The translations under genes were made by a program, and so were the position numbers. The notes under the pieces were generated by a model. The model saw nothing but the letters and a program-made list of their open reading frames with translations. It searched no databases and was not told the DNA's origin. DNA of 64,000 bases, taken from contig JANOQN010000038.1 in the NCBI GenBank assembly GCA_031422315.1, positions 73,119-137,118 on the forward strand, given 5' to 3'. Shown here piece by piece: positions 55,221-64,000 of the stretch; within the stretch, counting starts at the first letter, position 1; every line of letters starts with the position of its first letter. The DNA is from JANNYA01 sp031422315. GTDB lineage: Bacteria > Pseudomonadota > Gammaproteobacteria > Xanthomonadales > SZUA-5.

Positions 55221-55247
55221 GAGCGCTTCGTTTGTTTCAAGGCCGCG

Positions 55248-55589
55248 TCAGCTGACTTCGCGCACATCAGTCTGCTTATCCCCATGCCATCCGTGATAGC
55301 GCACATCCAAATGCAGGCTGTAAAGCGCGGTGAACATCGGAAATAAGTTTTGCAAAACCCCGACCGAATCTTGCTTGGCGGAAAATAAAAAGTAGCTTAG
55401 CGTGCCGGCGCTGCCGATTAGGCTCATGTACCAAAAAAGTCTCGGAATTACCGGTTTTCCAGCGCGTTTGGAAGCAAGCATTTGTACTAACCAGCGCGCG
55501 CCGAACATCAGCGCGCCGGTGTAGCCAATTAGCTTCCACGTCGTGACGTGTAAACCCGTCCAAGACAGCCACAGCAGTTCTTCATTCAT
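55248..55589 (-). CDS. Lipid A biosynthesis N-terminal-domain protein
   Basis: 113 aa membrane protein (LAB_N/DUF2062-like): WKLIGYTGALMFGARWLVQMLASKRAGKPVIPRLFWYMSLIGSAGTLSYFLFSAKQDSVGVLQNLFPMFTALYSL. It is often next to glycosyltransferases of envelope lipids. Last gene of the cassette, three bases after the GT2. Confidence 0.85.
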   Translation of the reverse strand: MNEELLWLSWTGLHVTTWKLIGYTGALMFGARWLVQMLASKRAGKPVIPRLFWYMSLIGSAGTLSYFLFSAKQDSVGVLQNLFPMFTALYSLHLDVRYHGWHGDKQTDVREVS

Positions 55590-55592
55590 CGC

Positions 55593-56327
55593 TTATTCCT
55601 CTCGTACATCCGTTATTTTCGCGCGGCGAATCAGCCATGCTACGCCGCGCAGATCGCTCAGGCCAACCCAAAGCCGGCCGAGATTGGTGTATTTCGAAAC
55701 GCCTTCGGTGCGGGCGCGGTGGCTCACCGGCACGCTTAATGTTTGATAGCCAGCCCGCTGCATGAGTGCCGGTAAATAGCGGTGCATATGATCGAAATAC
55801 GGTAATTCTAAATATGCGGCGCGCTCGAATAGCTTTAGCCCGCAGCCGGTGTCTGGCGTGGCGTCGCGTAGCAATTTTGAGCGCACTGAATTGGCAATGG
55901 TTGATGCGACGCGCTTGCTCCAGCTATCACGCCGCTGCACCCGCCAACCCGCGAACATCTTGGTGTTTGAAGGCGAGTTTTCACGCGCCGCCAGCAGCTT
56001 TGGAATGTCGGCGGGGTTGTTTTGCCCGTCGCCGTCAAGCGTGGCGATCCACAACCCGCGTGCGCCGCGAATGCCGCTGCGTAGTGCGGTGCTTTGCCCG
56101 CTTTGGCGAAGATGTGTCAATACGCGCAGCTCAGGAACGCTGGCTTTTTGATGACTTAGCTGATTAAGCGTGTCGTCTTTACTGCAATCATCGACGTAGA
56201 TGATTTCAAAGTCGATTCGGGTGCGCAGCGCCGCGATGATCTCAGTGATCAGTGGCGCAACGTTGCCGCTTTCGTTAAACACCGGCACGACCACGCTTAA
56301 TGAAAGCGGTTTTGGCTCAATTGACAT
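55593..56327 (-). CDS. Glycosyltransferase family 2 (DPM/ArnC-like)
   Basis: 244 aa, GT-A fold. Nucleotide-sugar site VVVPVFNESGNVAPLI, IIYVDDCSKDDTL, LDGDGQNNPADIPKLL (metal D-x-D), ending with the polyprenyl-phosphate glycosyltransferase region SVPVSHRARTEGVSKYTNLGRLW. It probably makes a polyprenyl-phosphate sugar used by the ArnT-like enzyme upstream. No C-terminal membrane helices. Confidence 0.88.
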   Translation of the reverse strand: MSIEPKPLSLSVVVPVFNESGNVAPLITEIIAALRTRIDFEIIYVDDCSKDDTLNQLSHQKASVPELRVLTHLRQSGQSTALRSGIRGARGLWIATLDGDGQNNPADIPKLLAARENSPSNTKMFAGWRVQRRDSWSKRVASTIANSVRSKLLRDATPDTGCGLKLFERAAYLELPYFDHMHRYLPALMQRAGYQTLSVPVSHRARTEGVSKYTNLGRLWVGLSDLRGVAWLIRRAKITDVREE

Positions 56328-56375
56328 GTGCAGGCGGCGAATACGAGTGATTTTTTTGAGGCATGGTCTTTAAAG

Positions 56376-58097
56376 TTACTGAATTTTAGGGTTTAGATGA
56401 GCGATCGCTACTGCAGGGCAATTAATGGGCAAAGAATCCCTGCGGATTAGCAACCATTCTTTTCGATTAGAAACTGCAAAAGGCGTTAGCGGATGATTTG
56501 CTGAAACACAATGCATTAGGCGCTCCCTTGCGACAAACAACCAGCGATTTGGATCGGCCCGCAGCCATGTCAAGGCATCGGCGTTTTGCAACGATTCTGC
56601 GCGTTTGAAACCAAATAGCACGGGTTTAGTGCCCTGCGCTTGCAACAAATGCTGCTCGCGCCAGCCCAGCATGGCCCAGTCTGCATTTTCACCGATCTGT
56701 AAGCGGACTTTCTGCATCAAATCGCGCGCTGAATTCGCGCCATCTAAAAGCGGCGTCAGCACGAATCCGTAGCCAATCCAAACGGCGCATAATGTGGCAA
56801 ATAATGCTTGTGGACCGCGCCGCCAAAACCATAGCGCGCTCAGCATTGCGCTAGCACCAACTGCGCTCAGTCCTATCCATACGTGATCTATGCTGCTGGC
56901 CAAGCCGCGCTCGCTTTCGATTCGAAGTTCGAATTTCGGCTCGCCAAATAGCGCCGCTAGTCCAGCCAGTAACAGCAAGCTCGGCAGCGCAAATGCCAGG
57001 CCAAATGACAAACGACGCAGGCCAGGGCGCTCGATCAGCTCAGGCAAAAAGGGTGCTGCCGCCCAAATCATCAATGGCAGCGCGGGTAAAATGTACATAT
57101 CGCGCTTTCCGGTGCTGAGCGAAAAAAACAGCACGATCAGCAAACTTCCGGCCAAAGGCAGCCACACTTGTGCATCCCGCGCGCGCCAAGCTTTAAGCCA
57201 GCGTGGCACGAGCCAAGGCAGCGCCAAAGCCAATGGCAGCCAAGTTGTCGCGATAACTTCTAAAAAATAGTACGGCGGTTGATGATGGTGCCACGCGTTG
57301 ACCAAACGCTGACCGGTTTGTCGAAATAGCAAATCATCGGCGTAGGCACGCAAGTTTGCATCGCTGCCCGAATAAGCCTGCATCGCCATTGGCACGAGCC
57401 ACAGTGCAATTGGTGTCAGCATCAGCAAAAACCCAAACAATGCCGATTTGACGCCATGCGTGGTGCCAGAATCACTCAAACCATTAAAATGCAAGCGCCG
57501 CAAGGGCCACAGCGCCAGCAGCATCAGCAGTGGCAAAAACCCGACCCCCTTGGTCATAATGCCAAGGCCGGCAAATAGCCATCCGATGTAGTACCAGCTT
57601 TTCTGTGGCCCGAGCAAGGCGTGGCGCAAAAACCCATAGGCTGAGATCGTGCAAAACAGCAGCAGCAGTGGGTCAATCTGCGCGCGTTTCATCTGATAAG
57701 TAAATTGTACCGTGACTAACAGCGTTGCAGTGGCAATCAGCGCCGCACGCGCGCCGTGTAGCCTTTTGCTAAGATCGTAAACTAAGCAAAGCACGCCCAT
57801 CGCGCTGATAAGCGATGGAAGCAAAAACGAGATGCGCATTGAGCCAGTAGCGCCCAACAAGATCGCCTGCAGCCACATAAACATAGGCGGCTTATCGGAA
57901 TACAGCTCGTTGCCGCGCTGAGTAAACCACCACTGCCCCGATTCCAGCATTTGCTGCGCCGCAAGCACAAATCGCGGCTCGTCAGCTGGCCAAGGGTCAC
58001 GCAGACCGATGCCAGCAGCAAGGACGATCAATGCCAAAACAAAAAACACCCAAGCGTGTGTGGTGTCTAGATTTTGGGGGGGCTGCTTAGCCGTCAT
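56376..58097 (-). CDS. ArnT-like glycosyltransferase family 39 protein
   Basis: 573 aa, about 11-12 transmembrane helices. The GT39/ArnT acidic motif lies at LRDPWPADEPRFVLAAQQML (30-50), then SDKPPMFMWLQAILLG, QMKRAQIDPLLLLF. A late periplasmic domain (about 425-570) follows. It would transfer a sugar from polyprenyl phosphate to a lipid or protein. First gene of the three-gene cassette with GT2 and LAB_N. Confidence 0.87.
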   Translation of the reverse strand: MTAKQPPQNLDTTHAWVFFVLALIVLAAGIGLRDPWPADEPRFVLAAQQMLESGQWWFTQRGNELYSDKPPMFMWLQAILLGATGSMRISFLLPSLISAMGVLCLVYDLSKRLHGARAALIATATLLVTVQFTYQMKRAQIDPLLLLFCTISAYGFLRHALLGPQKSWYYIGWLFAGLGIMTKGVGFLPLLMLLALWPLRRLHFNGLSDSGTTHGVKSALFGFLLMLTPIALWLVPMAMQAYSGSDANLRAYADDLLFRQTGQRLVNAWHHHQPPYYFLEVIATTWLPLALALPWLVPRWLKAWRARDAQVWLPLAGSLLIVLFFSLSTGKRDMYILPALPLMIWAAAPFLPELIERPGLRRLSFGLAFALPSLLLLAGLAALFGEPKFELRIESERGLASSIDHVWIGLSAVGASAMLSALWFWRRGPQALFATLCAVWIGYGFVLTPLLDGANSARDLMQKVRLQIGENADWAMLGWREQHLLQAQGTKPVLFGFKRAESLQNADALTWLRADPNRWLFVARERLMHCVSANHPLTPFAVSNRKEWLLIRRDSLPINCPAVAIAHLNPKIQ

Positions 58098-58242
58098 GGA
58101 TTTGGCAACAACGTTTTGGCTTTGCTAGGAACTTACAAGCTTGATATTTCAGCATATTTCGACGGTTGCATAAGGCGCGCTACCGAACCATAGCGCTGCA
58201 AATCACCATTTCACTTACAGCCGCGTTAAATTTCCCTTAGAT

Positions 58243-58809
58243 TTAACCTATACCCGCCAATTCCCCCATAAAACGCCGGTAGTAGCGCAGCTCATCAATC
58301 GATTCGCGAACATCCGCGAGCGCCAAATGCTCGTTGCGTTTGAAATGCCCCGCAGCAATCTCGGGTGCCCAGCGTTTGGCCAGCTCTTTGAGCGTAGACA
58401 CATCGACATTGCGATAATGCAAATAGGCTTCGAGCTGCGGCATGCCGCGCACCAAAAACCTACGATCTTGCCCGATGGAGTTGCCACACAGCGGGGATTT
58501 ACGCTCAGGTACCCAGGCCTTAATAAAGCTCAGCGTTTCAGCCTGTGCGTGTTCGATGGTGGTGCTGGAATCCAGCGCGCGCTGCCAAAGCCCAGAATTG
58601 CTGTGGTGCCGGGTGTTCCATTCGTCCATCGCTTGCAAAACAACAAGCGGCGTGTGGATCACAAATGCTGGACCAAGCGCGAGTTCGTTAAGATTTTTGT
58701 CTGTGATGATGGTGGCAATTTCTAGGATTTGATTGACATCAGGATCGAGCCCGGTCATTTCCAAATCCATCCAGACCATGTTTTCGCTGTTCAAGTCCGA
58801 ATTACTCAT
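58243..58809 (-). CDS. orn: Oligoribonuclease
   Basis: 188 aa DEDDh exonuclease. MVWMDLEMTGLDP (first D, E), CGNSIGQDRRFL, HLALADVRESIDELRYYR (DEDDh, last D). Degrades two- to five-base RNA and pGpG; essential in many gammaproteobacteria. Its start overlaps the hemF stop (ATGA). Confidence 0.96.
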   Translation of the reverse strand: MSNSDLNSENMVWMDLEMTGLDPDVNQILEIATIITDKNLNELALGPAFVIHTPLVVLQAMDEWNTRHHSNSGLWQRALDSSTTIEHAQAETLSFIKAWVPERKSPLCGNSIGQDRRFLVRGMPQLEAYLHYRNVDVSTLKELAKRWAPEIAAGHFKRNEHLALADVRESIDELRYYRRFMGELAGIG

Positions 58810-59795
58810 TGGCTTGCTGCACTTGCTGATATCAGCGCACTCGGCTCATTTAGCCAATCGCGCGGGGTTAAAAAGGCTGCCAGCTGCGCCTCAACGCTGC
58901 CCGCTTCGGGTTGATAGTCGTATTCAAAGCGCACGCTGGGTGGCAAGCTCATTAGAATGCTTTCCGTTCGCCCGCCCGATTGCAGGCCAAACAGTGTGCC
59001 GCGATCCCACACTAGATTGAATTCGACGTAGCGTCCGCGCCGGTAGCGCAAAAAATCCAACTCACGTTCACCATAAGTTTGATCTTTTCGACGCGTAACA
59101 ATTGGCAAAAGCGCTGCGCCATAGCCGCGCCCCACCGCTTGCTGAAGCTCAAAACTTTTGGCAAAGCCGAGCATGGAAAAATCATCGAAAAACAAGCCAC
59201 CGATGCCGCGTGTTTCCTGCCGATGTTTCAGATAAAAATAGCGATCGCAGTGCGCTTTAAACTCGGGATAGAGCGCTGTGTCAAAGTCATCACACAGATT
59301 TTTTGCGGTTTGGTGCCAGTGTTTGATGTCCGTATCGAACGGATAAAACGGGGTTAGATCAAAGCCGCCACCAAACCACCAAATCGGCGCTTCGTCAGGT
59401 TTTTGTGCTTCAAAATAACGCACATTCATATGGCTGGTCGGCACATACGGATTGCGCGGATGAATCACCACACTAACCCCTAATGCGCGAAAGCTGCGAC
59501 CGGCAAGCTCAGGCCGTGTGGCGGTAGCGGAAGGCGGTAAATGCGCGCCGTAAACATCGGAAAAACCAATGCCGGCTTGCTCAAACACTGCGCCGTTTTT
59601 AAGCACCGCGGTGCGCCCACCGCCTTGGAGTTGTGCACTATGACCAGGCGCTGGGGCGGGCTTTTCCCAGGCATCAATCCGAAATTTTTGTGCAGGCTCA
59701 AAGGCCTCGAGTGAGGCGATTAAATCCGTTTGCAGCGTTCGTAAAAAGGCTTCAACTTGCCCGGCTTGTGCGGATAAATCGTGTATTTGCGTCAC
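58806..59795 (-). CDS. hemF: Aerobic coproporphyrinogen III oxidase
   Basis: 329 aa. Oxygen-dependent decarboxylation in haem synthesis. Marks: FEQAGIGFSDVYG, GVSVVIHPRNPYVPTSHMNVRYF, WWFGGGFDLTPFYP, RGIGGLFFDDF, GRYVEFNLVWDRGTLFGLQSGGRTESILMSLPP. Slightly longer than the E. coli enzyme (299), mostly at the N-terminus. Overlaps hemE by four bases. Confidence 0.95.
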   Translation of the reverse strand: MTQIHDLSAQAGQVEAFLRTLQTDLIASLEAFEPAQKFRIDAWEKPAPAPGHSAQLQGGGRTAVLKNGAVFEQAGIGFSDVYGAHLPPSATATRPELAGRSFRALGVSVVIHPRNPYVPTSHMNVRYFEAQKPDEAPIWWFGGGFDLTPFYPFDTDIKHWHQTAKNLCDDFDTALYPEFKAHCDRYFYLKHRQETRGIGGLFFDDFSMLGFAKSFELQQAVGRGYGAALLPIVTRRKDQTYGERELDFLRYRRGRYVEFNLVWDRGTLFGLQSGGRTESILMSLPPSVRFEYDYQPEAGSVEAQLAAFLTPRDWLNEPSALISASAASQ

Positions 59796-60895
59796 GCGAG
59801 CGGCTCGTAAGCAACCGATGGGCCCATATATTCACCTCGGCGCATGGCGATGGAAAATTCGTGTACCGCATCGACTAAAATTTTCACGCGCTCGGGCTGC
59901 ATATCCGGGTTCATGCCGTGCCCGAGATTGAAAATGTGCCCTGGCCAGCGGCTGGCATCTTGCAGCAGCATTAGCGTTTGAAAGCGAATTTGTTCGGGGC
60001 TTGCGTAGAGCACAGTCGGGTCCAAATTTCCCTGCAAAGCCACCAAATACTGCGTTTGTTCGCGCACTGTGCTGATTCGCTGTGTCCAGTCCAAACCCAA
60101 TGCAGTGCAGCCTAGTTTAGCGATGCTGTGGTGGTGCGCATTGGCACCTTTGGCAAAGATAATCAGCGGCAATTTACGGGTGATTTCATGTTCATGCAAA
60201 AAAGACGTGATCTGTCGCAAATAGCGCAGGCAATACTCTTCAAATTCGTACGGCGCCAGCAAACCGGCCCAGCTATCAAATAGCATCAGCACGTCAGCAC
60301 CGGCTTTGGCCTGCATGTACAAATAATGGCTGACACTGCGCGCCAATTTACCCAACAGCACGTGACTTGCTGCGGGTTCGTGAAACAAGAATTTCTTCGC
60401 TCTCGCAAAATCTTTACTGCCGCCACCTTCAAGCATGTAGCACATCAATGTCCAAGGCGCGCCGGAAAAGCCAATCAGCGGTACTTTTCGATCCAGCTCA
60501 CGCTGAATTAACGACACCGCATCGCTCACGTAGCCAAGCTTGTCTATCACGGAGGATTCGGGCAGCGCCTCCACGTCCGCGGCAGATTCAATTTTGCGCT
60601 GGAATCTTGGGCCTTCGCCATCATGAAATTCCAAACCTAAGCCCATCGCGTCTGGAATTGTCAAAATATCGGAGAACAAAATCGCGGCGTCTAAATCAAA
60701 GCGCGCAAGCGGTTGCAGCGTCACTTCGCAGGCTAATTCGGGGGTTTTTGCAAGCGCCATAAAGCTGCCTGCACGTTCACGCGTGGCGCGATATTCGGGT
60801 AGATACCGCCCAGCTTGGCGCATCAGCCAGATGGGCACATGTGGAGTTTCTTCACGACGCAACGCACGGATAAAACAGTCATTTTTTAGATTCAT
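59792..60895 (-). CDS. hemE: Uroporphyrinogen decarboxylase
   Basis: 367 aa from the ATG at 60895 (AAGGA six bases before); the open frame continues to 60916. Marks: PVWMMRQAGRYLPEYR-type WLMRQAGRYLPEYRATRERAGSF, LFSDILTIPDAMGLGLEF, GFSGAPWTLMCYMLEGG, LFDSWAGLLAPYEF, NLGHGMNPDM. Decarboxylates uroporphyrinogen III to coproporphyrinogen III. First of the run hemE-hemF-orn. Confidence 0.95.
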   Translation of the reverse strand: MNLKNDCFIRALRREETPHVPIWLMRQAGRYLPEYRATRERAGSFMALAKTPELACEVTLQPLARFDLDAAILFSDILTIPDAMGLGLEFHDGEGPRFQRKIESAADVEALPESSVIDKLGYVSDAVSLIQRELDRKVPLIGFSGAPWTLMCYMLEGGGSKDFARAKKFLFHEPAASHVLLGKLARSVSHYLYMQAKAGADVLMLFDSWAGLLAPYEFEEYCLRYLRQITSFLHEHEITRKLPLIIFAKGANAHHHSIAKLGCTALGLDWTQRISTVREQTQYLVALQGNLDPTVLYASPEQIRFQTLMLLQDASRWPGHIFNLGHGMNPDMQPERVKILVDAVHEFSIAMRRGEYMGPSVAYEPLA

Positions 60896-60958
60896 AAGTC
60901 TTCCTTCTTGTTTCAATTGCGCGCATAGGGGCGCAAATGTGTTCGCCTATGTTTGGCG

Positions 60959-61615
60959 TTAAAGCTGCTCAAGCAAACGAATTTCCCGCGCGAAAGCACC
61001 TTTTGCGCCTGCAGGTATGGCTTTGCGCGCCGCTTCAATGCTTGGGAACACACCTAGAAGCAACGCCCAGCTGCCATTTTTAAGCGGTAACTCGCGCGTA
61101 TTTGCGCGGCTTAACTTTAGCTCTGCGCGAAGCTTATCGAAGCCTTTAGTGCTGCTTGCTAAGGCTAGCTGCACAGTGAAAGCGCCGCCTGATTGCACAT
61201 CAGCCAGCGTTGCGACACGGGTGTTTTGAGCATCGTTTATCGCGGGAATTGTGACGACTTTGCCGACCGGTTGGCTAACTTTGACGGGTTCAGTGGGTTT
61301 GTCTGGCTGCGTCACTTTAATCGGCTCAACAACTGCGACTGGCGGCGCTGCAATTGGCTCAGCTACAGGTGGTTTCGGCGCCTCGACGGCGGGCTCTTCA
61401 TCACCTTCACCAAATCGGCGCGGGTCAATCAGCAGCAGCGGCGGGCGCGATGTGCGCTGCGCGCGCGGTAGCGGCGCACCGTCGCTGGCGGTGACGTCTT
61501 TGCCACAATTCCAACCGCCGCCCGATTTCGCGACGCAGGTTTCGTCAGCAAACGCAGCATGGCTAAGCAAAATCCCTAGCAGCCCAGCGCGAAAAATAGG
61601 CAAACGAGGTTTCAC
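60959..61615 (-). CDS. Exported SPOR-like domain protein
   Basis: 218 aa with a signal peptide (ending AAFADE), a Pro/Val-rich linker (70-145), and a C-terminal SPOR-like domain (about 145-218: FTVQLALASSTKGFDKLRAEL ... WALLLGVFPSIEAARKAI). SPOR domains bind denuded peptidoglycan at division sites. The two cysteines near the mature start (ETCVAKSGGGWNC) may form a disulfide. Its start overlaps the WGR-gene stop. Confidence 0.75.
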   Translation of the reverse strand: MKPRLPIFRAGLLGILLSHAAFADETCVAKSGGGWNCGKDVTASDGAPLPRAQRTSRPPLLLIDPRRFGEGDEEPAVEAPKPPVAEPIAAPPVAVVEPIKVTQPDKPTEPVKVSQPVGKVVTIPAINDAQNTRVATLADVQSGGAFTVQLALASSTKGFDKLRAELKLSRANTRELPLKNGSWALLLGVFPSIEAARKAIPAGAKGAFAREIRLLEQL

Positions 61616-61929
61616 AGCTCACTCGAGGGTTGCAAAATACCGTGCGGGGCAGGGTAGTTTGGGCGCTCTTGACCCTCGGCAAAGGTAACCACGAAGCCCT
61701 TTTTTAGCTGCTGATCGCGCGCGCTCAAAAATGCGCTTTGAGCGGTGTCAAAGTCCAGAAACTGATCGCGCTTCACGGTGGGTTTGCCTCCGATTTGCCC
61801 GGTTTCTTTAATCAGCGTCCAGGCGCCGAACATGTCTTGGTGCAGCACCAGCTGTAGATATTTAGGCGCGTCAGGAAACTGACCCGAAAGCTGGATTGGC
61901 GTAGGTTGGGCTTGTAGGAAAATTCTCAT
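61612..61929 (-). CDS. WGR-domain protein
   Basis: 105 aa from the ATG at 61929 (MRIFLQ); the longer frame to 61962 has no better start. WGR-type marks YLQLVLHQDMFGAWTLIKETGQIGG, FDTAQSAFLSARDQQLKKGFVV. Stand-alone WGR proteins may bind nucleic acid; role unknown. Overlaps the SPOR gene. Confidence 0.75.
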   Translation of the reverse strand: MRIFLQAQPTPIQLSGQFPDAPKYLQLVLHQDMFGAWTLIKETGQIGGKPTVKRDQFLDFDTAQSAFLSARDQQLKKGFVVTFAEGQERPNYPAPHGILQPSSEL

Positions 61930-62130
61930 GCTGCAAGTGTAGTCGAGAATGGCACCCGCCAAAAGGGTGGTGTTTAGTTAGTCATCACTGCACTCTCCGC
62001 GGCTTTGGAAGCTGCATTTCAAACGAGCGCTATAGGCTCGTCAATTAATTGCGCGTTTAACTTGCCTGCTACAAGAGCTATTTCCAGCGCAGTCAAGTAG
62101 CCTTGCGCAACATTTTTGAGGAACGCTGCC

Positions 62131-63828
62131 ATGAACGTACTGAACCGAACGCCGATTCATCTTGTGCAAGGCACAGGCTTGATTTCACCAATGAGCGGGC
62201 AAAGTGTGCGGGTGCGGGGCGTCGTGACGGGTAAAACGCGGCACGGTTTTTTTGTGCAAGATCCTGAGCGGCCAGCAGATGCGTACGCAGACGGCTTGGG
62301 CTCGAGTGCAATTTATGTGTCGGCGCAATTTGAGCAGGTGTCGGGCATGAAGCTGGTTGGCGCACTGGTTGACGTTGAAGGCGTGGTGTTGGATTTTACC
62401 CGTGATGAAAACGATCACCCGTGTACGCAAATTCAGCTTGAATGGGTGTCGATCGTTGAGAGTGCAAACGCCGCACCGGATTTGCCAGTGCTTTGGCTGA
62501 GCTCGGAAAATTTGCCATCGAAAACGGTAGCGCTGGCGGCTTTTTTAAACGCACACGAGTTCATGTTGACTGGTATTCGGGCCGGGGCAGTTTTTAGCGC
62601 GCCGAGCAATCCATTCGGGGATTATGTCGTGCTGCCGCCAGAATTGCCGGCACCGCGTTCTAAATACGGCACCGCGATTGTCGATCCGAAAAATCCAGAG
62701 GCGTGGTACCCCGGTTTTCGCATTACTCGCGCTGATCAAGCGCCCAAAGTCAACGTGGGTGATGTGCTGCTGAGTGATGTCAGCGGGCCGCTAAATTATC
62801 GCGTTGGCGCATATCAAATTGCAGCAAGCGGCCCGCTGCAAGTTGAGCGGCGCGCGTTGGAAGTCAATTCAAAAGCAACTAAAGTCGCCAGCTATTTTAC
62901 CTCCGTGCTTACACTTAACGCCTTTAATTTGGATCCGCATATCGAAGATCCAGCGTTAGTTGAGGACGCCGATAAAGATGTTGACGATGACATTGGTGAT
63001 GGCCGTTTTGATGCCTTAGCACGCGTGATTGTCGAGGATGCCCATTCGCCCGAATTGGTGGCGCTGCAAGAAATTCAAGACAACGACGGCGCTGAAATTA
63101 CCGAAGTAGCGAATGCCTCGCGCACTTTTGAAGTACTAATTGAAGCGGTGCAGGCATTGGGTGGGCCTTGGTACGAATGGGCTGATCTACCACCGATTTC
63201 TGGCGCCGACGGCGGACAGCCGGGCGGTAATATTCGCAATGGCTATTTGTATGACCCTGCGCGTGTGCGTTTGGTGGCTGATTCTATGGTGCGCTTGGGT
63301 GATCAAACCGAAGCGTTTGACGGCTCACGCAAGGCGCTGAAGGCGGAGTTCGAGGTTATTGCGACCGGCAAACGGTTGGCGCTGATCAACGTGCATTTGG
63401 CGTCGAAACGGCATCAGTACAGTATTTTCGCGCCGAACCAGCCGGGGTTCGATCCGCGCGAAAGCCAGCGCATCGTGCAGGCAGAAATTATTCGGGACGA
63501 GCTATTGCGGCTCATCGAACGCGGTATGGATTATTACGTCACCGGTGATTTTAACGATTTTGAATTTAGCGACAGCGTGCTGGCCATGTTGGGCGATGAA
63601 AGCGTCAATTTGGTCAACCAGATTCCCGCCGACGAGCGTTTTGACTACAACCACCGAGGCAAGCTGCACACATTAATGCAAGGCGTCATCTCCAAGCGCC
63701 AGTACGCGCGCGGCAATAATCAGTTCGAGATCATGCACGGCAGCGATTTGCTAGGCGTGCAGCCGGGTAGTCAAGGCGAGCGCGCCACTGACCATGGCTA
63801 TGTGGTGGCGCATTTAGTGGTGGAGTAG
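62131..63828 (+). CDS. OB-fold / endonuclease-exonuclease-phosphatase protein
   Basis: 565 aa from the ATG at 62131 (GAGG nine bases before; the TTG at 62116 is less likely). An N-terminal OB-like fold (VRVRGVVTGKTRHGFFVQDP, about 20-110) precedes the EEP nuclease domain: LTLNAFNLDPH, ELVALQEIQDNDG, LINVHLASKRH, YYVTGDFNDFEFSDSVL, RATDHGYVVAHL. This resembles ExeM/YhcR-type extracellular nucleases, but no signal peptide is seen, so it may be intracellular or exported another way. Confidence 0.85.
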   Translation: MNVLNRTPIHLVQGTGLISPMSGQSVRVRGVVTGKTRHGFFVQDPERPADAYADGLGSSAIYVSAQFEQVSGMKLVGALVDVEGVVLDFTRDENDHPCTQIQLEWVSIVESANAAPDLPVLWLSSENLPSKTVALAAFLNAHEFMLTGIRAGAVFSAPSNPFGDYVVLPPELPAPRSKYGTAIVDPKNPEAWYPGFRITRADQAPKVNVGDVLLSDVSGPLNYRVGAYQIAASGPLQVERRALEVNSKATKVASYFTSVLTLNAFNLDPHIEDPALVEDADKDVDDDIGDGRFDALARVIVEDAHSPELVALQEIQDNDGAEITEVANASRTFEVLIEAVQALGGPWYEWADLPPISGADGGQPGGNIRNGYLYDPARVRLVADSMVRLGDQTEAFDGSRKALKAEFEVIATGKRLALINVHLASKRHQYSIFAPNQPGFDPRESQRIVQAEIIRDELLRLIERGMDYYVTGDFNDFEFSDSVLAMLGDESVNLVNQIPADERFDYNHRGKLHTLMQGVISKRQYARGNNQFEIMHGSDLLGVQPGSQGERATDHGYVVAHLVVE

Positions 63829-63860
63829 GGCGGTTTATTTTTTTAGCAATTATTCAGCCC

Positions 63861-64000
63861 ATCGGGATAGGGGCCAACTGTAACCCAGTTGGACCCCTCC
63901 CACACCACCGGACAAGCGGGTCCGCATCCGGCGGTTCGAGCAATTGAGGTCAAGAGAGTTTCACCACGCCAAGTCGATCAAAGTAGCTAATCGGTAGCGC
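63861..64000 (-). mobile_element. Group II intron, 3' end (domains V-VI)
   Basis: Minus strand. A domain V-like hairpin at 63904-63937 (ACCGCCGGA pairing with TCCGGTGGT, 63904-63912 with 63927-63935) and a domain VI-like hairpin at 63870-63897 (GGGG CCAACTG arms) end at TATCCCGAT, the usual intron 3' boundary (about 63861). The intron body and most of its reverse transcriptase lie beyond the window edge. Confidence 0.75.
63950..64000 (-). CDS. Intron-encoded protein C-terminus (partial)
   Basis: The last 16 codons read ALPISYFDRLGVVKLS before a TGA at 63950-63952. The FDxLG ending is usual for group II maturases. Too short to be sure. Confidence 0.4.
   Translation of the reverse strand, partial: ALPISYFDRLGVVKLS

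Noticed and set aside
1..64000. CRISPR arrays, tRNA, rRNA, prophage or biosynthetic cluster
   Set aside because: No regularly spaced repeats, no tRNA cloverleaf or rRNA-like stretch noticed by eye, and no phage structural or cluster genes seen.

Overview
The window looks like chromosomal DNA of a gammaproteobacterium, most probably of the Lysobacterales (Xanthomonadales). The reasons are the TonB-family, EfpL, DUF6502, DUF2333 and lipid A N-terminal-domain proteins, the haem genes, and many secreted proteins of the style common in that order. Two of these end in the same short tail, FA(D/S)GFE. Base composition is moderate, somewhat above 50% GC by eye. I see no rRNA or tRNA gene, no CRISPR array and no prophage. 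The taxonomic assignment is an inference.

Region 1-16 kb is mainly envelope and secretion. It has an FG-GAP-type secreted protein cut by the window edge, a 565-aa secreted protein, and a large beta-propeller protein broken by a one-base frameshift. A four-gene ABC efflux operon follows: ATPase, a double-length HlyD adaptor, a lipoprotein adaptor and a MacB-type permease. Next come a DUF5666 protein, a DUF6502 gene behind a secreted WYDP-module protein whose strong promoter is overlapped by a palindrome, and the BON-LysM protein Kbp with a clear terminator. Region 16-30 kb has an AAA ATPase fused to a nuclease-like domain, a thioredoxin-TPR chaperone with moeA, a PotD/PotF-type binding protein, a short PutA, a leucine-rich-repeat/DUF1963 fusion, two mobile or repeat remnants, and an operon DUF2333 / GNAT-ECF sigma fusion / ChrR-like cupin / methyltransferase.

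Region 30-41 kb carries glutathione-dependent formaldehyde detoxification (frmA, frmB), a tightly packed DHH phosphoesterase-slt-MarC run, a TonB-family protein, and a TVP38 plus flavin disulfide reductase pair. Region 41-49 kb is decayed accessory DNA. It holds a broken IS1634-like transposase, small membrane proteins, an XRE regulator divergent from a PEP mutase-family enzyme across a perfect dyad, a LysR fragment, rhodanese/ftrA, and two genes that appear truncated where they meet head to head. Region 49-64 kb returns to core functions: an ECF sigma/anti-sigma/PDZ operon, DUF350, SDR-efpL-ppx, an ArnT-like/GT2/LAB_N envelope cassette, hemE-hemF-orn, SPOR and WGR proteins and an OB-fold/EEP nuclease. 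At the right edge is the 3' end of a group II intron on the minus strand.

Four dispersed repeat types are visible: REP-like palindromes (four loci), a long hairpin element with a partial second copy, a CCCAGGGCGTTGCCC-type inverted repeat, and CCCTCTCCC-type hairpins. The most unusual finding is the in-frame GNAT-acetyltransferase/ECF-sigma fusion in front of a ChrR-like cupin. The double HlyD adaptor, the WY(N/D)P secreted module and the FA(D/S)GFE tail come next.
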